This document shows positions 8,405 through 16,676 of a stretch of DNA of 64,000 nt, piece after piece (the first letter of the stretch is position 1; every line of letters starts with the position of its first letter). Location of the stretch: assembly GCF_038070105.1 (NCBI RefSeq), contig NZ_JBBPBZ010000002.1:2616001-2680000 (forward strand), given 5' to 3'. The notes under the pieces were generated by a model. That model did not search any database. It was not told the origin of the DNA and was given only the letters and a program-made list of their open reading frames with translations. This DNA is from Methylocystis sp. IM3. Lineage in GTDB: Bacteria; Pseudomonadota; Alphaproteobacteria; Rhizobiales; Beijerinckiaceae. A program made the position numbers and the translations under genes.

Positions 8405-9754
8405 CTAGAATTTCGCCGTGGGGCCGAAGGAGACCGACACATTGCGCGTCGAGAAGTTCGACAGGTTCGAGTCGTTGCGCGCAAATTCGAGATTGGCCGC
8501 GAAGCCGAGCATGGGCGTCACGGGCGCATCCAGCATGACCCCATAGGTCCACGCCGCATCGCGCCGCGCCACGAAGGGCGAGACGAGCGGATTGGGCGCG
8601 TCGAAGGCGAGATGGGTGAAGCGCGCGTAAGGCGAGATTGTCCACCGTCGCGCCAGGGCTGGATGCGGCGAATCGACCTCGAGCCGCAGCATCGCCTGCG
8701 CGTCGAATTGGTTGGAGCTCTGTGCGGCATAAAAGGCCCCGGCGCGCGTGTAGCCGATGCGGCCTTCGAGTCGCACGGCGTCGAAAAGCGCATAGCCGCC
8801 GTTGAGATAGCCCGTGACGGCGTCGCCCGTCGCGAGCGTCGAGAGCGTCGCCTCGGGCGCGACGCCAAAGGCGCTCGGCGCCCGTGCGACCCACAGGCTG
8901 CGCCACTCGGCGCCCGGCTCCAGCCAGAAGTCGGGGGTCAGATCGGCCCGCAGACTCGCCCCCGCGCCGCCCGTATCGAGATAATTGTTCGACCCGAGCA
9001 GAGAGACCGCCCCGCTTGCATAAGGATGGATCGAGAGGCCCTGAACGGCGCCCTGCGGGATGAAGAAGCGGGGGCCAATCGAAGCGGCGAAGAGCGCGAC
9101 GCTGTATTGCGGCAGCCTGAACTGCTCGGTCGCATAGGCGGTCAAACGCGTCTCGAGTTGATCGCCGCGCTGACTGCCGAATTCGTAGTCATGCGCGGCC
9201 TGCACGAGTTGAAACGCATTGACGTCGCCTCTCGGCCCGCCGGGCGAAACCGTGCCCGCCCCGCCGATCTGAAACAGCGAACTGGCTGGAAAATAATTGG
9301 CGTTGGACTGGGCGCGAAGGCCCGTGTGAAGCCGAACCGTCAGGCGGCTCGGCTGCGTTCGCTTCTCGATATCCGGCAGTTGCGCGTCGATCTGGGCCTT
9401 TTGCACAGCGTCGAGGCTCTGGCTCTTGCGCGCCTCCTTGAGATGCTGCGCGGCGACGGCCCAATTCCCCAGCCGCGCATAGAGAAACCCGAGTTCCTTG
9501 CGCGCCCGGGACAGGTCCGGATTGAACATCAGCAGCCGCTCGAGCGCCCCGATGGCGGCCTCGTCATCTCTCAGTTCGGTCGCGAGAGCGACGAAGCGAT
9601 AGGTCGCGGCGTCGTCCTCCGGATGGGCCTGAATATGCGCGGCGAGCCGGTCGCGTTCGGCGCGGGCGTCCTGCGCGGCCGCGGGCGCGCACATCGCGGC
9701 GGCCATCAGGGCGACAAGGAAAAATCGCGTCGGTTGCAGTTTGAAAAAGCGCAC
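8405..9754 (-). CDS. Outer-membrane protein: N-terminal TPR region plus C-terminal beta-barrel (surface-assembly-modifier-like)
   Basis: About 449 residues from the GTG at 9754; an upstream ATG at 9847 would add 31 residues without signal-peptide character. It has a signal peptide ending AAAQ, a helical TPR-like part (DDEAAIGALERLLMFNPDLSRARKELGFLYARLGNW) and a long region of alternating beta-strands ending in Phe (PTAKF), the usual outer-membrane barrel signature. The layout matches proteins with an N-terminal TPR module and a 14-strand barrel (DUF560/Slam-like), some of which move surface proteins across the outer membrane. The adjacent FecR/polyproline protein is a natural candidate partner, but this is inference. 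Confidence 0.68.
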   Translation of the reverse strand: MRFFKLQPTRFFLVALMAAAMCAPAAAQDARAERDRLAAHIQAHPEDDAATYRFVALATELRDDEAAIGALERLLMFNPDLSRARKELGFLYARLGNWAVAAQHLKEARKSQSLDAVQKAQIDAQLPDIEKRTQPSRLTVRLHTGLRAQSNANYFPASSLFQIGGAGTVSPGGPRGDVNAFQLVQAAHDYEFGSQRGDQLETRLTAYATEQFRLPQYSVALFAASIGPRFFIPQGAVQGLSIHPYASGAVSLLGSNNYLDTGGAGASLRADLTPDFWLEPGAEWRSLWVARAPSAFGVAPEATLSTLATGDAVTGYLNGGYALFDAVRLEGRIGYTRAGAFYAAQSSNQFDAQAMLRLEVDSPHPALARRWTISPYARFTHLAFDAPNPLVSPFVARRDAAWTYGVMLDAPVTPMLGFAANLEFARNDSNLSNFSTRNVSVSFGPTAKF

Positions 9755-9930
9755 GCGCCGCTCCCGGATAACAGGAGTTTCATCGCGCCGAACCTTCAAC
9801 TTGACAATAAGCCATCCAGGACCGGGGCGGCCACGGCCTTGTGGCACAAACCTCTATCCAGCCGTGAAATCACGGCTCCGGCAGAGCCGGGCCGGGCGAC
9901 GCCCGTCGTAAGAAAAAGCGACTGTTGCCA

Positions 9931-10248
9931 TTAGGCGACAGCTCTGGCGCGGCGGCGCCTGCGCAATGGGCGCCGCGCGCAAGGCTGGCCGAAGGGCGCA
10001 GCGGCGGACAGGAGACGGCGCAGGACGATCAGGAGATCGGCGGCGTCCCGCGTCGCGCCATGCATGACCGCAGCGCGAATGTCGGCGACGACCTTCGTGC
10101 GGGCGACCGCCCGCGAGCGGCGGTTCCGGCAATAGCCGGCGAGCATGCGCTCGTGTTTCTCGCCCGGAACCGCCCCGAGCAGGATTTCATGCGGGCCGAG
10201 CCCGGCGATCTCTCGACAAGTTGCGATCGGCGTCAACGGAACAGTCAT
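9931..10248 (-). CDS. Conserved hypothetical protein, small and basic
   Basis: 105 residues starting MTVPLTPIATCREIAGLGP at the ATG at 10248, preceded by AAGGGGT. The central part (EKHERMLAGYCRNRRSRAVARTKVVADIRAAV) is a basic amphipathic helix, followed by GATRDAADLLIVLRRLLS and an Arg-rich tail. No catalytic motif or membrane segment is visible. It could be a nucleic-acid-binding or regulatory protein. The reading frame, RBS and protein-like composition support a real gene, but the function is unknown. Confidence 0.5.
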   Translation of the reverse strand: MTVPLTPIATCREIAGLGPHEILLGAVPGEKHERMLAGYCRNRRSRAVARTKVVADIRAAVMHGATRDAADLLIVLRRLLSAAAPFGQPCARRPLRRRRRARAVA

Positions 10249-10349
10249 CGCGGACCCCTTCGAACGTCCAATACTCCCGATTGCGAGCAAGGACATGTAT
10301 AGGGGCCGCCGCTAGACTCTTGTGTGCGCGGGCGCACGCCGCGGGGCCG

Positions 10350-11039
10350 TCACTCCGCCTCGTTCATGGCGTCGCGGACGCGTTTTTCGAGCAGAGCCGG
10401 CCGAAGGAGAACGAGGCCGCCGCGGATTTTCTCGGCCGTGCCCTCCTCGATCATGGCGCCGAGTTCGCGGCTGACCTGCTCGCGCCGGCAGCCGATCCGC
10501 GCTGCGAGATCGTGTTGGAACGGCGGCGGCGAGATGATCGACTGGCCATCGTGACCCTTGCGCGGGGCCGACATGCGCAACAACTCGGAGTAAAGCCTGT
10601 GGCGCAGATCGAGGACGGAACGCTCGAACAGCCTGATGTTGAGCTCGCGCACGCGCGCCGTCAGCAGGCGCAGCAGCCGCTCCGTGATCTCCGGCGCATG
10701 CAGCACGATCTCGCGGAAGACTCCGGGCGGGACGAGTAGGATTTCCGCATTGGTCAGCGCCGTGACATTGGCTGAGCGCTTGGCCCCGTCGATCGCCGCC
10801 ATTTCGCCGAAGAACTTGCCCGGTCCGAAATCGCCCAGGATCATCTCCTTGCCCGCCGCCGTGCGGACCAACACGCGCACGTCGCCGCCGACGATGAAAT
10901 AGACGTCCTCGGATGGGTCCTCGAAGTCGAGCACCAGCTCGCCCTCGTCGTATCGCTTGCGGACGCACTGGCGGCCGAAGGCCTCGGCGCGCGCAGGGTC
11001 GAGCCCCGCGAAAAAAGGGATGCCGTCGAAAACGGACAC
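10350..11039 (-). CDS. Crp/Fnr-family transcription regulator with cAMP-type binding pocket
   Basis: About 229 residues from the GTG at 11039, which has GGAG seven bases upstream; an ATG at 11078 would add 13 residues but has a weak RBS. It has a cyclic-nucleotide-binding domain (about 1-130) and a winged helix-turn-helix (DLAARIGCRREQVSRELGAMIEEG). The pocket motif FGEMAAIDGAKRSANV keeps the Glu and the Arg-Ser pair that contact cAMP in E. coli CRP. No Cys cluster typical of Fnr is present. It probably activates or represses genes in response to cAMP. It is divergent from the phosphatase/endonuclease-family gene; the cyclase gene is about 3 kb away. Confidence 0.85.
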   Translation of the reverse strand: MSVFDGIPFFAGLDPARAEAFGRQCVRKRYDEGELVLDFEDPSEDVYFIVGGDVRVLVRTAAGKEMILGDFGPGKFFGEMAAIDGAKRSANVTALTNAEILLVPPGVFREIVLHAPEITERLLRLLTARVRELNIRLFERSVLDLRHRLYSELLRMSAPRKGHDGQSIISPPPFQHDLAARIGCRREQVSRELGAMIEEGTAEKIRGGLVLLRPALLEKRVRDAMNEAE

Positions 11040-11174
11040 TGGGAAGCTCCGGGAAAATCTCAGTAAAGCGCGAGGCATAGTGCCGCCAAACTGGGGCGCC
11101 GTCGAGGGGCGTTTTTTGTTGGCGTCCGCCGCGCCGCTCTGGCGCGGAAGGCGCGGGCGCGCGACAATGACGTG

Positions 11175-12125
11175 ATGGATCTGCGGATCGCCACCTTCAA
11201 TCTCGAAAACCTCGACTGGGCCGCGACCCGCGCGGCGGCGTTCGAGGCGCGGCGCGCGGCGCTGCTGCCGCTGCTCGAGTCGCTCGACGCCGACGTGCTC
11301 TGCCTTCAGGAGGTCGGAGCGCAGAAGCCGCACAAGCACGCGCCGCGCGATTATCTCGCGCTCGACCGGCTGATCGCCGCGACCCCTTACGCGCATTACG
11401 CGCGCGCGGCGAGCCTGCGGCCGGGAACTCGCGCGCCCGCGGACGTGCACAACCTCGCGATCCTCAGCCGCTGGCCGATCGGGGCGACGAGGCAGATTCA
11501 TCACGACATCGTGAGCCGCTGGGAATGGCCGCCGCCCAGCGAGGGGGACGTCGCGCCCGAGCCCATCCTCATCGAATGGGACAGGCCGCTGCTCTATGCC
11601 GCCATCGAGACGCCCGGCGGGCCGCCCCTCCATGTACTCAACCTGCATCTGCGCGCCCCGAGGCCCGCGCCTGTCGCGACGGCGCGCGGCGAGGGATCGA
11701 GCAAGTCGCAGATCGAAGGGCAGTTCGTCGCCGCGCAGAAGCGCGAGGGTCAGGCGCTGGAGGCGCGTCTCTTCATCGAAACGCTCTTCGACGCGGAGCC
11801 CGACGCGCGTCTCGCCGTCTGCGGTGATTTCAACGCCGACGAACATGACGCGCCAACGAGGCTCTTGCGCGGCGGGGATAATGAGACGCAACAGGGGCCG
11901 CGCGCGCTGACGCCGCTCGAAGACAGGGTCGAGGCGTCACGACGCTACACGGTGCTGCACGCGGGCCGCCCCAAGCTCATCGACCATATTCTCGCCTCCA
12001 ACGCCCTCGCCGGGGCCTGTCGCGAGACGCGCATTCTCAACGCGGGGCTTCTGGACGAAGTCTTTGCAAAGGACCCGATCCTCGGCTCGCTCCACGCGCC
12101 GATCGTCGCGCGGCTGTCATTGTGA
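11175..12125 (+). CDS. Endonuclease/exonuclease/phosphatase family protein
   Basis: 316 residues with all the landmark motifs of the DNase I/EEP fold: FNLENLDW near the start, CLQEVG (metal-binding Glu), NLHLRAPRP, GDFNADEHD (catalytic Asp/Asn) and IDHILAS at the end (Asp-His). Members are Mg-dependent phosphodiesterases acting on nucleic acids, phospholipids or phosphoinositides; the substrate here is unknown and there is no signal peptide. ATG at 11175 or the overlapping GTG at 11172 could start it. It is divergent from the Crp-like gene and stops 3 bp before the convergent AstE-like gene. Confidence 0.8.
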   Translation: MDLRIATFNLENLDWAATRAAAFEARRAALLPLLESLDADVLCLQEVGAQKPHKHAPRDYLALDRLIAATPYAHYARAASLRPGTRAPADVHNLAILSRWPIGATRQIHHDIVSRWEWPPPSEGDVAPEPILIEWDRPLLYAAIETPGGPPLHVLNLHLRAPRPAPVATARGEGSSKSQIEGQFVAAQKREGQALEARLFIETLFDAEPDARLAVCGDFNADEHDAPTRLLRGGDNETQQGPRALTPLEDRVEASRRYTVLHAGRPKLIDHILASNALAGACRETRILNAGLLDEVFAKDPILGSLHAPIVARLSL

Positions 12126-12128
12126 CGC

Positions 12129-13178
12129 TCAGAGCGGCGCGCCGTCCATGCCGATGCGGTGCATCAGATAGCACAGGCAATCCTGCTCCACCGCGCGGGG
12201 ATCGACGGTGAGCATGGCGGGGATGGCCGGGCGCGTCAGCGTGATCTCGCCCCCTTCGTAGGCGAAATAATCATCCGGCGGCGAATGGTCGCCGTCGCCG
12301 GGCAGAATGTCGAGCCGCATACCGGCGCGGGCGACGCCGAAGGAGGCGCCAGGCTCCAGTTCGCTGAAATTCAGACGGTCGATGTCCGACCGGAACATGA
12401 AGTCGGCCGGCGAACCGTCGAAGGAGAAGGTCGCCCCGGCCGGCGGCTTGACGATGGCGCAGGTGCGCAGAAGATCGACGTCCTGCGCGGTCGGCGCGTG
12501 CTCGGGCAGATGCGAAATGGACAGCGCCGCATCGACGAGTTCGATCGCATGAGCGGTTGCAGAGCCCGCGCCCGCCTTGCCGCATTCGACCGTGATCGCC
12601 GGGCAGAGCTCGGCGAAGGCCGCCGCCTGCGTGCCGACCGGCCTCTGGAAATGCACGACCGTGCGCGAGAAGAGTTGCGCCAGCGAAATGAACTTCGGCT
12701 CCAATCGACGCACGCAGGCGTAATGCGGATTGAAGCCGGTGTTGTTGTGGATGTCGATGCTCCCAAAAAGACGGCGCGCCGCAGCGTAGTCATAGACCCA
12801 TTGCGCCATCGCCGCCTGCGGATCGTCCGGATGGAGCGTCCCCGGCCACACGCGATTATAGTCGAGTTCCCCTGGGAGCGTGCGCACATTGGCGGCGGCG
12901 GCGCGCACATTGCCGATGAAGAACAGCAGCGCACGATTGAGCCCGCGCGGCGCATGGCGGCGCAGCACCGCCTGCATCGCTTCGAGCCCGCTATATTCGT
13001 TGCCGTGCAGCAGCGTGGAGACGAAGAGCGGTTCGAGGTCGCGCCCCGGCAGATCGAAAAGCGTGGGGCCGGGCAGAAGCTCGCTCAGCCTGTCCGCCGG
13101 GCAATCGAGGAAACCTTCGGGCAGTCGATCCATTACCGCGCAGGGCGCGTCGATCACGTTCATCCTCACAAATCCCAT
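12129..13178 (-). CDS. Succinylglutamate desuccinylase/aspartoacylase-like (M14-family) zinc amidohydrolase
   Basis: 349 residues. Zinc site: STLLHGNEYSG (H58, E61) and SIDIHNNTG (H144); catalytic Glu in ITVECGKAG (E198). These place it in the AstE/AspA branch of M14 carboxypeptidases, which cleave N-acyl amino-acid amides. The C-terminal beta-rich part fits the family. The start at 13178 overlaps the 3' end of the ligase gene by 13 bp; an internal ATG at 13163 would give a 2-bp gap instead. Either way the two genes are translationally coupled. No arginine-succinyltransferase genes are nearby, so a role in arginine breakdown is unlikely; the substrate is unknown. Confidence 0.78.
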   Translation of the reverse strand: MGFVRMNVIDAPCAVMDRLPEGFLDCPADRLSELLPGPTLFDLPGRDLEPLFVSTLLHGNEYSGLEAMQAVLRRHAPRGLNRALLFFIGNVRAAAANVRTLPGELDYNRVWPGTLHPDDPQAAMAQWVYDYAAARRLFGSIDIHNNTGFNPHYACVRRLEPKFISLAQLFSRTVVHFQRPVGTQAAAFAELCPAITVECGKAGAGSATAHAIELVDAALSISHLPEHAPTAQDVDLLRTCAIVKPPAGATFSFDGSPADFMFRSDIDRLNFSELEPGASFGVARAGMRLDILPGDGDHSPPDDYFAYEGGEITLTRPAIPAMLTVDPRAVEQDCLCYLMHRIGMDGAPL

Positions 13179-14569
13179 TCGTGCACGGGCGCGCCGCTAC
13201 GTTGTCCTTCGCAATAGGCGGCCATCATGGCGAAAAGATCGCCGTCGCAGGCGTCGAGCGCCTTGCGCTGCCAGGCGGCGCCGGTCTGGCCCGAGCGCAC
13301 CCGCGCCTCGATCACGTCGAGATGGCCGCGCGCATCCGTCACGCCGAGATCGGAGAGCCCCTGCCGCGCCAGCGGGATCAGCCGCTCGGTGAGCAGCCGG
13401 TCGGCGCCGATCTCGCCCACCCCCGTCCAGATCAGCACGGCGTCGAGTCCGTGGCGCGCCGCCGTGTAGAAGTTGCGCCGCGCTTCCTCGAAGGAGAGGC
13501 CGCCCGTTCCATTGTCGCCCTGAACGGCCAGCGCGCGGGCGAGGCCGAGATACAGCGCGGCGTTGGCCATCATGTCGATGAAGGTCGGGCCGGCGGGCAG
13601 GATGCGGTGCTCCACGCGCAGATGCGGCGCGCCATCCGCGTCGAAGCCGATCAGCGGCCGATTCCAGCGCCAGATGACGCCATTGTGCAGACGCAGATGG
13701 CGCAGGGCGTCGGGGCCGTCCTCGAAGGCGATGGGCAGCAGCGGGTCATAATCGCGCAGATTCTCCTCGAAGATTTCGAGAAGGGACTGCCCGGCGTAGC
13801 CCGAGCCCATGCAGACGCGCGCCGGGCCGGGCACATCGACCGCCTGCTCGAAAAGCGGAATGCGCGTTTCTTCCCACAGCGCCTTGCCGAAGAGGAACGG
13901 CGCGTTTCCGCTTGCGGCGAGAATGGGCGCCGAGGCGGCGATGGAGGCGTTGTAATAGAGATGCGCGAGATCGGCGGGCGACTTGAGGTGAACCTGGAAG
14001 GACGTGGTCGCCGCCTCGAGCATGAGGTCGCGGTGCTCGGAGACGAGATGCTCCCGGCCCAATATGTCGACCCTGAGCGGCCGGCCGCCGCGCATGCGCA
14101 GCACCTCGCTGTTGAGCGCATAATAGCGATTGAGCGGGGACATGTTGCCAAGCGTCATGTCCTCGTCGCGAATCGTGGGCAGCGTGCCGATCAGCACCAG
14201 ATTGGCGTCGAGGCGATGCGCCGCCTCGTTGCACTGACGCCAAACCTCCATCAGCCTGTCCTGCGCGCGGCCGAGCGCGTCGCCTTCGAGGGTTAGCGGC
14301 TCACAGTTCAGCTCCAGGTTGAAGCGCGACAGCTCCGGCACGACCAGAGGATTGTCCAGCGTTTCAAGCAGCCGCTGATTGATCGGCGCCGGGAAGTAAT
14401 TGTGGTCGAGAATCCAAGTTTCGACCTCGAAGCCGAGCATGTGGCCGGAGCGCGAGAATTTGTCGGCCGCAAACAGCGCCCGCGCGCATTCGGTCTCCTC
14501 GGCGAGCCGGGCCGCGAAACGGGCCTTGTCCTCGCCGGTGAAGCCTGTGGCTTTTATTTCCTCGCCCAC
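13166..14569 (-). CDS. Glutamate-cysteine-ligase family 2-like (YbdK-type) carboxylate-amine ligase
   Basis: About 467 residues from a GTG at 14569, chosen because AGGGGG lies just upstream; a TTG at 14632 would add 21 residues. Motifs of the GCS2 branch: GFEVETWILDHNY, FNLELNCEPL, LIGTLPT and RVEHRILPAGPTFIDMMANAALYLGLA. Family members join a carboxylate to an amine with ATP, through a gamma-glutamyl phosphate type intermediate. It is coupled to the AstE-like amidohydrolase, so one enzyme may form and the other cut a related amide. It is divergent from the D-amino acid aminotransferase gene. The product is unknown. Confidence 0.75.
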   Translation of the reverse strand: MGEEIKATGFTGEDKARFAARLAEETECARALFAADKFSRSGHMLGFEVETWILDHNYFPAPINQRLLETLDNPLVVPELSRFNLELNCEPLTLEGDALGRAQDRLMEVWRQCNEAAHRLDANLVLIGTLPTIRDEDMTLGNMSPLNRYYALNSEVLRMRGGRPLRVDILGREHLVSEHRDLMLEAATTSFQVHLKSPADLAHLYYNASIAASAPILAASGNAPFLFGKALWEETRIPLFEQAVDVPGPARVCMGSGYAGQSLLEIFEENLRDYDPLLPIAFEDGPDALRHLRLHNGVIWRWNRPLIGFDADGAPHLRVEHRILPAGPTFIDMMANAALYLGLARALAVQGDNGTGGLSFEEARRNFYTAARHGLDAVLIWTGVGEIGADRLLTERLIPLARQGLSDLGVTDARGHLDVIEARVRSGQTGAAWQRKALDACDGDLFAMMAAYCEGQRSGAPVHEWDL

Positions 14570-14703
14570 GACGCCCCCCTGTCTATGCGCTTTTATTACC
14601 TGGAAGCGAGTCCGGGAAGTAGGCGTCGACAATCGCTCCCCGGCGACGCTACCGCAAAACCAAGGGACGCCGTAAGAAGGACGCGAAAAGAAAGGGCCGC
14701 CCC

Positions 14704-15561
14704 TTGTCCGACATCGCTTATGTAAACGGCGTCTTCACGCCGCTCCAAGACGCCCGCGTCTCGATCCTCGACCGCGGTTTCCTCTTCGCCGACGGCGTCT
14801 ATGAGGTCGCCGCGGTGATCGAGGGCCGGCTGATCGACAATGACGCACATATGGCGCGGCTCCTGCGCTCGCTCGGCGAACTCAGGCTCGAAAGCCCCGT
14901 GCCGATAGAAGAGATCGTCGAGATCCAGCGGGCGCTCGTCGCCAGCAACGGCGTTGCGGAGGGGCTCGTCTATCTCCAGATCACGCGCGGAGCGGCAGAG
15001 CGGGACTTCTCCTTCCCCAAGAACGTGAAACCGACCCTCGTCGGCTTTACGCAGAAGAAGAACATCCTCGCCTCTCCGGCGGCGCAGACGGGCGTAAACG
15101 TCCTCACGGTCCCCGATCTTCGCTGGGCGAGGCGCGACATCAAGAGCATCGCCCTGCTGGCGCAGGTGCTCGCCAAACAGGCGGCGACGGAGGCGGGTTG
15201 TCAGGAGGCCTGGATGGTCGATCACGAGGGCTTCGTCACAGAGGGCTCGTCCTCCACGGCCTTCATCATCACCAGGGGCGGGGCGATCGTGACGCGGCCC
15301 AATTCGGCCGCGATCCTGCCCGGATGCACCCGCCGCGCCGTGACGGCGCTGGCCGAAAGCGAAGGGCTCACGGTGGAGGAGCGGCCGTTCTCTGTGGCGG
15401 AAGCTCACGAGGCGGCGGAAGCCTTTCTGACCAGCGCATCCAATCTGGTTCTCCCTGTCATCTCCGTCGACGGCCGTCCTGTCGGGGCCGGCGCGCCGGG
15501 CGAAAGAGCGAAGCGGCTGCGCGCCATCTATTTAGACTTCGCGCGCGCCACGGCGATCTGA
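14704..15561 (+). CDS. dat: D-amino acid aminotransferase (class IV PLP enzyme)
   Basis: 285 residues with class IV fold motifs: DRGFLFADGVYEV near the N-terminus, RRDIKSIALL carrying the PLP-binding Lys, and EGSSSTAFIITRGG followed by ILPGCTRRAV. The arrangement matches D-alanine transaminases rather than branched-chain enzymes. It would interconvert D-Ala or D-Glu with 2-oxo acids, linked to peptidoglycan precursor balance. The start codon is TTG at 14704 with AAGGGCC upstream. The branched-chain or aminodeoxychorismate-lyase branches of class IV remain a minor alternative. Confidence 0.82.
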   Translation: MSDIAYVNGVFTPLQDARVSILDRGFLFADGVYEVAAVIEGRLIDNDAHMARLLRSLGELRLESPVPIEEIVEIQRALVASNGVAEGLVYLQITRGAAERDFSFPKNVKPTLVGFTQKKNILASPAAQTGVNVLTVPDLRWARRDIKSIALLAQVLAKQAATEAGCQEAWMVDHEGFVTEGSSSTAFIITRGGAIVTRPNSAAILPGCTRRAVTALAESEGLTVEERPFSVAEAHEAAEAFLTSASNLVLPVISVDGRPVGAGAPGERAKRLRAIYLDFARATAI

Positions 15562-16224
15562 TCAGCCCTGCGTCTCCAGCTCCGGCGCCGGGCTCCTCTG
15601 CTCCTCGATGGCGAAGGCGAGCATGAGGCTGAAAACCGCCGCCGCCAGGCACCAGAGCGAATACCAGGCCGGCCGGTTCTCGGCGATCGCGAAGACGAAT
15701 GTGGCGAAGACCGCCCAGCCGAAGAGCGCCACGCCGCGCCGCGCGCTACAGACGAGCGGCACGACCGTCAGCACGACGTAAAGGAGATGCGCCAGAAGCG
15801 GCGGCCGCTCAAACAGCGGGTCATAGGCCAGCGCATGGCGAACGATCTTGAGGTCGATGCCGCCGGCGCCTGCGAGCTTCGCGACGAGATAGACGGCGAG
15901 AATGACGCCCACGCCGCCGAGCATGCGCCACAGGCGTTTGCGCTCCGGGTCGAGCTCCGCATGGGCGGCGGCGTAAGGGGTCAGCACCGGCCAGAGCGCA
16001 AAGGCGATCAGCGTGTAGAGATAGCGATAGGGCTGGCCCGCCTTTGGATCGTCCACCGTCCACCAGACGGCGGCTTCCGTGAACTGATGAAGCGCGAAAA
16101 CCAGCGGAAACGCGGCAAACAGAAGCATTCGCCGATCGAAACTGATTGCCTTCGACACCATTCCAAAGCCAGCCAAACCCAAGCCGACTCCGGCCGTAAT
16201 GCTTGCTTCGAGCGAATAGCACAT
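15562..16224 (-). CDS. DUF6629-like integral membrane protein
   Basis: 220 residues with about six hydrophobic helices and the N-terminus MCYSLEASITAGVGLGLAGFG, similar to the family starting MCxSxxAS. Conserved polar residues inside membranes include HQFTEAAVWW and ENRPAWYSLWC. The function is not known for this family. It is convergent with the aminotransferase gene (stops abut). It carries a conserved second-position Cys but no lipobox. Family assignment is from memory of the pattern only. Confidence 0.6.
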   Translation of the reverse strand: MCYSLEASITAGVGLGLAGFGMVSKAISFDRRMLLFAAFPLVFALHQFTEAAVWWTVDDPKAGQPYRYLYTLIAFALWPVLTPYAAAHAELDPERKRLWRMLGGVGVILAVYLVAKLAGAGGIDLKIVRHALAYDPLFERPPLLAHLLYVVLTVVPLVCSARRGVALFGWAVFATFVFAIAENRPAWYSLWCLAAAVFSLMLAFAIEEQRSPAPELETQG

Positions 16225-16438
16225 GGCGCAATCCGGAAAGCCGCACCTTCATCCGCCGGAGACTTCCGGCGTTGAAAAAATCTAGTGCGCGCCAAGCGCC
16301 TGGTCGAGACCTCGAGGGCGAGAGGCGCCGCCGTCCGCTTGCCTCTTATCTTGCGCTTCGGCCCGCCTCGTTTGCGCCGGAACACTACTGGCAGGCGCGC
16401 GTTTTTCCATGGAGTGAAGTTTCATCACGGAGGCCGAC

Positions 16439-16612
16439 ATGGGCAGCCTGCTGCACTATGCGATCCTGTTCCTCATCGTGGCCGTCATCGCCGCCTTCTT
16501 CGGATTTGGCGGCGTCGCCGGAACGGCCGTGGAAGGCGCGCGAATTCTCTTCTGGGTGGCGCTCGTTCTCTTCGTCATCTCGGCTGTCGTGGGTTTCCTC
16601 CGCCGAGCCTGA
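16439..16612 (+). CDS. Small membrane protein, DUF1328/UPF0391 (YtjA-like)
   Basis: 57 residues from ATG 16439 with GGAGG six bases upstream. It starts MGSLLHYAILFLIVAVIAAFF and continues GFGGVAGTAVEGARILFWVALVL, two transmembrane helices around a Gly-rich turn, which is the DUF1328 signature. Members are small inner-membrane proteins, often stress-induced, with unknown biochemical role. A strong intrinsic terminator follows at 16651, so it is probably a single-gene transcript. Confidence 0.88.
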   Translation: MGSLLHYAILFLIVAVIAAFFGFGGVAGTAVEGARILFWVALVLFVISAVVGFLRRA

Positions 16613-16650
16613 TGGCGACTTGCGCTTTTCTCTCTTTGGTGCTCCCACCT

Positions 16651-16676
16651 GGACCGGCGTCAGCCGGTCCTTTTTT
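16651..16676 (+). terminator. Rho-independent terminator after the DUF1328 gene
   Basis: Perfect 8-bp stem GGACCGGC/GCCGGTCC (16651-16658 and 16663-16670) with loop GTCA, then six T. It ends one base before the nadE stop codon on the other strand, so it may limit read-through into antisense nadE. Confidence 0.9.

Noticed and set aside
7418..9934. A plus-strand open frame of about 838 codons opposite the FecR and barrel genes
   Set aside because: It begins as an Arg run that is just the antisense of the polyproline codons; the minus-strand genes have signal peptides and known domains.
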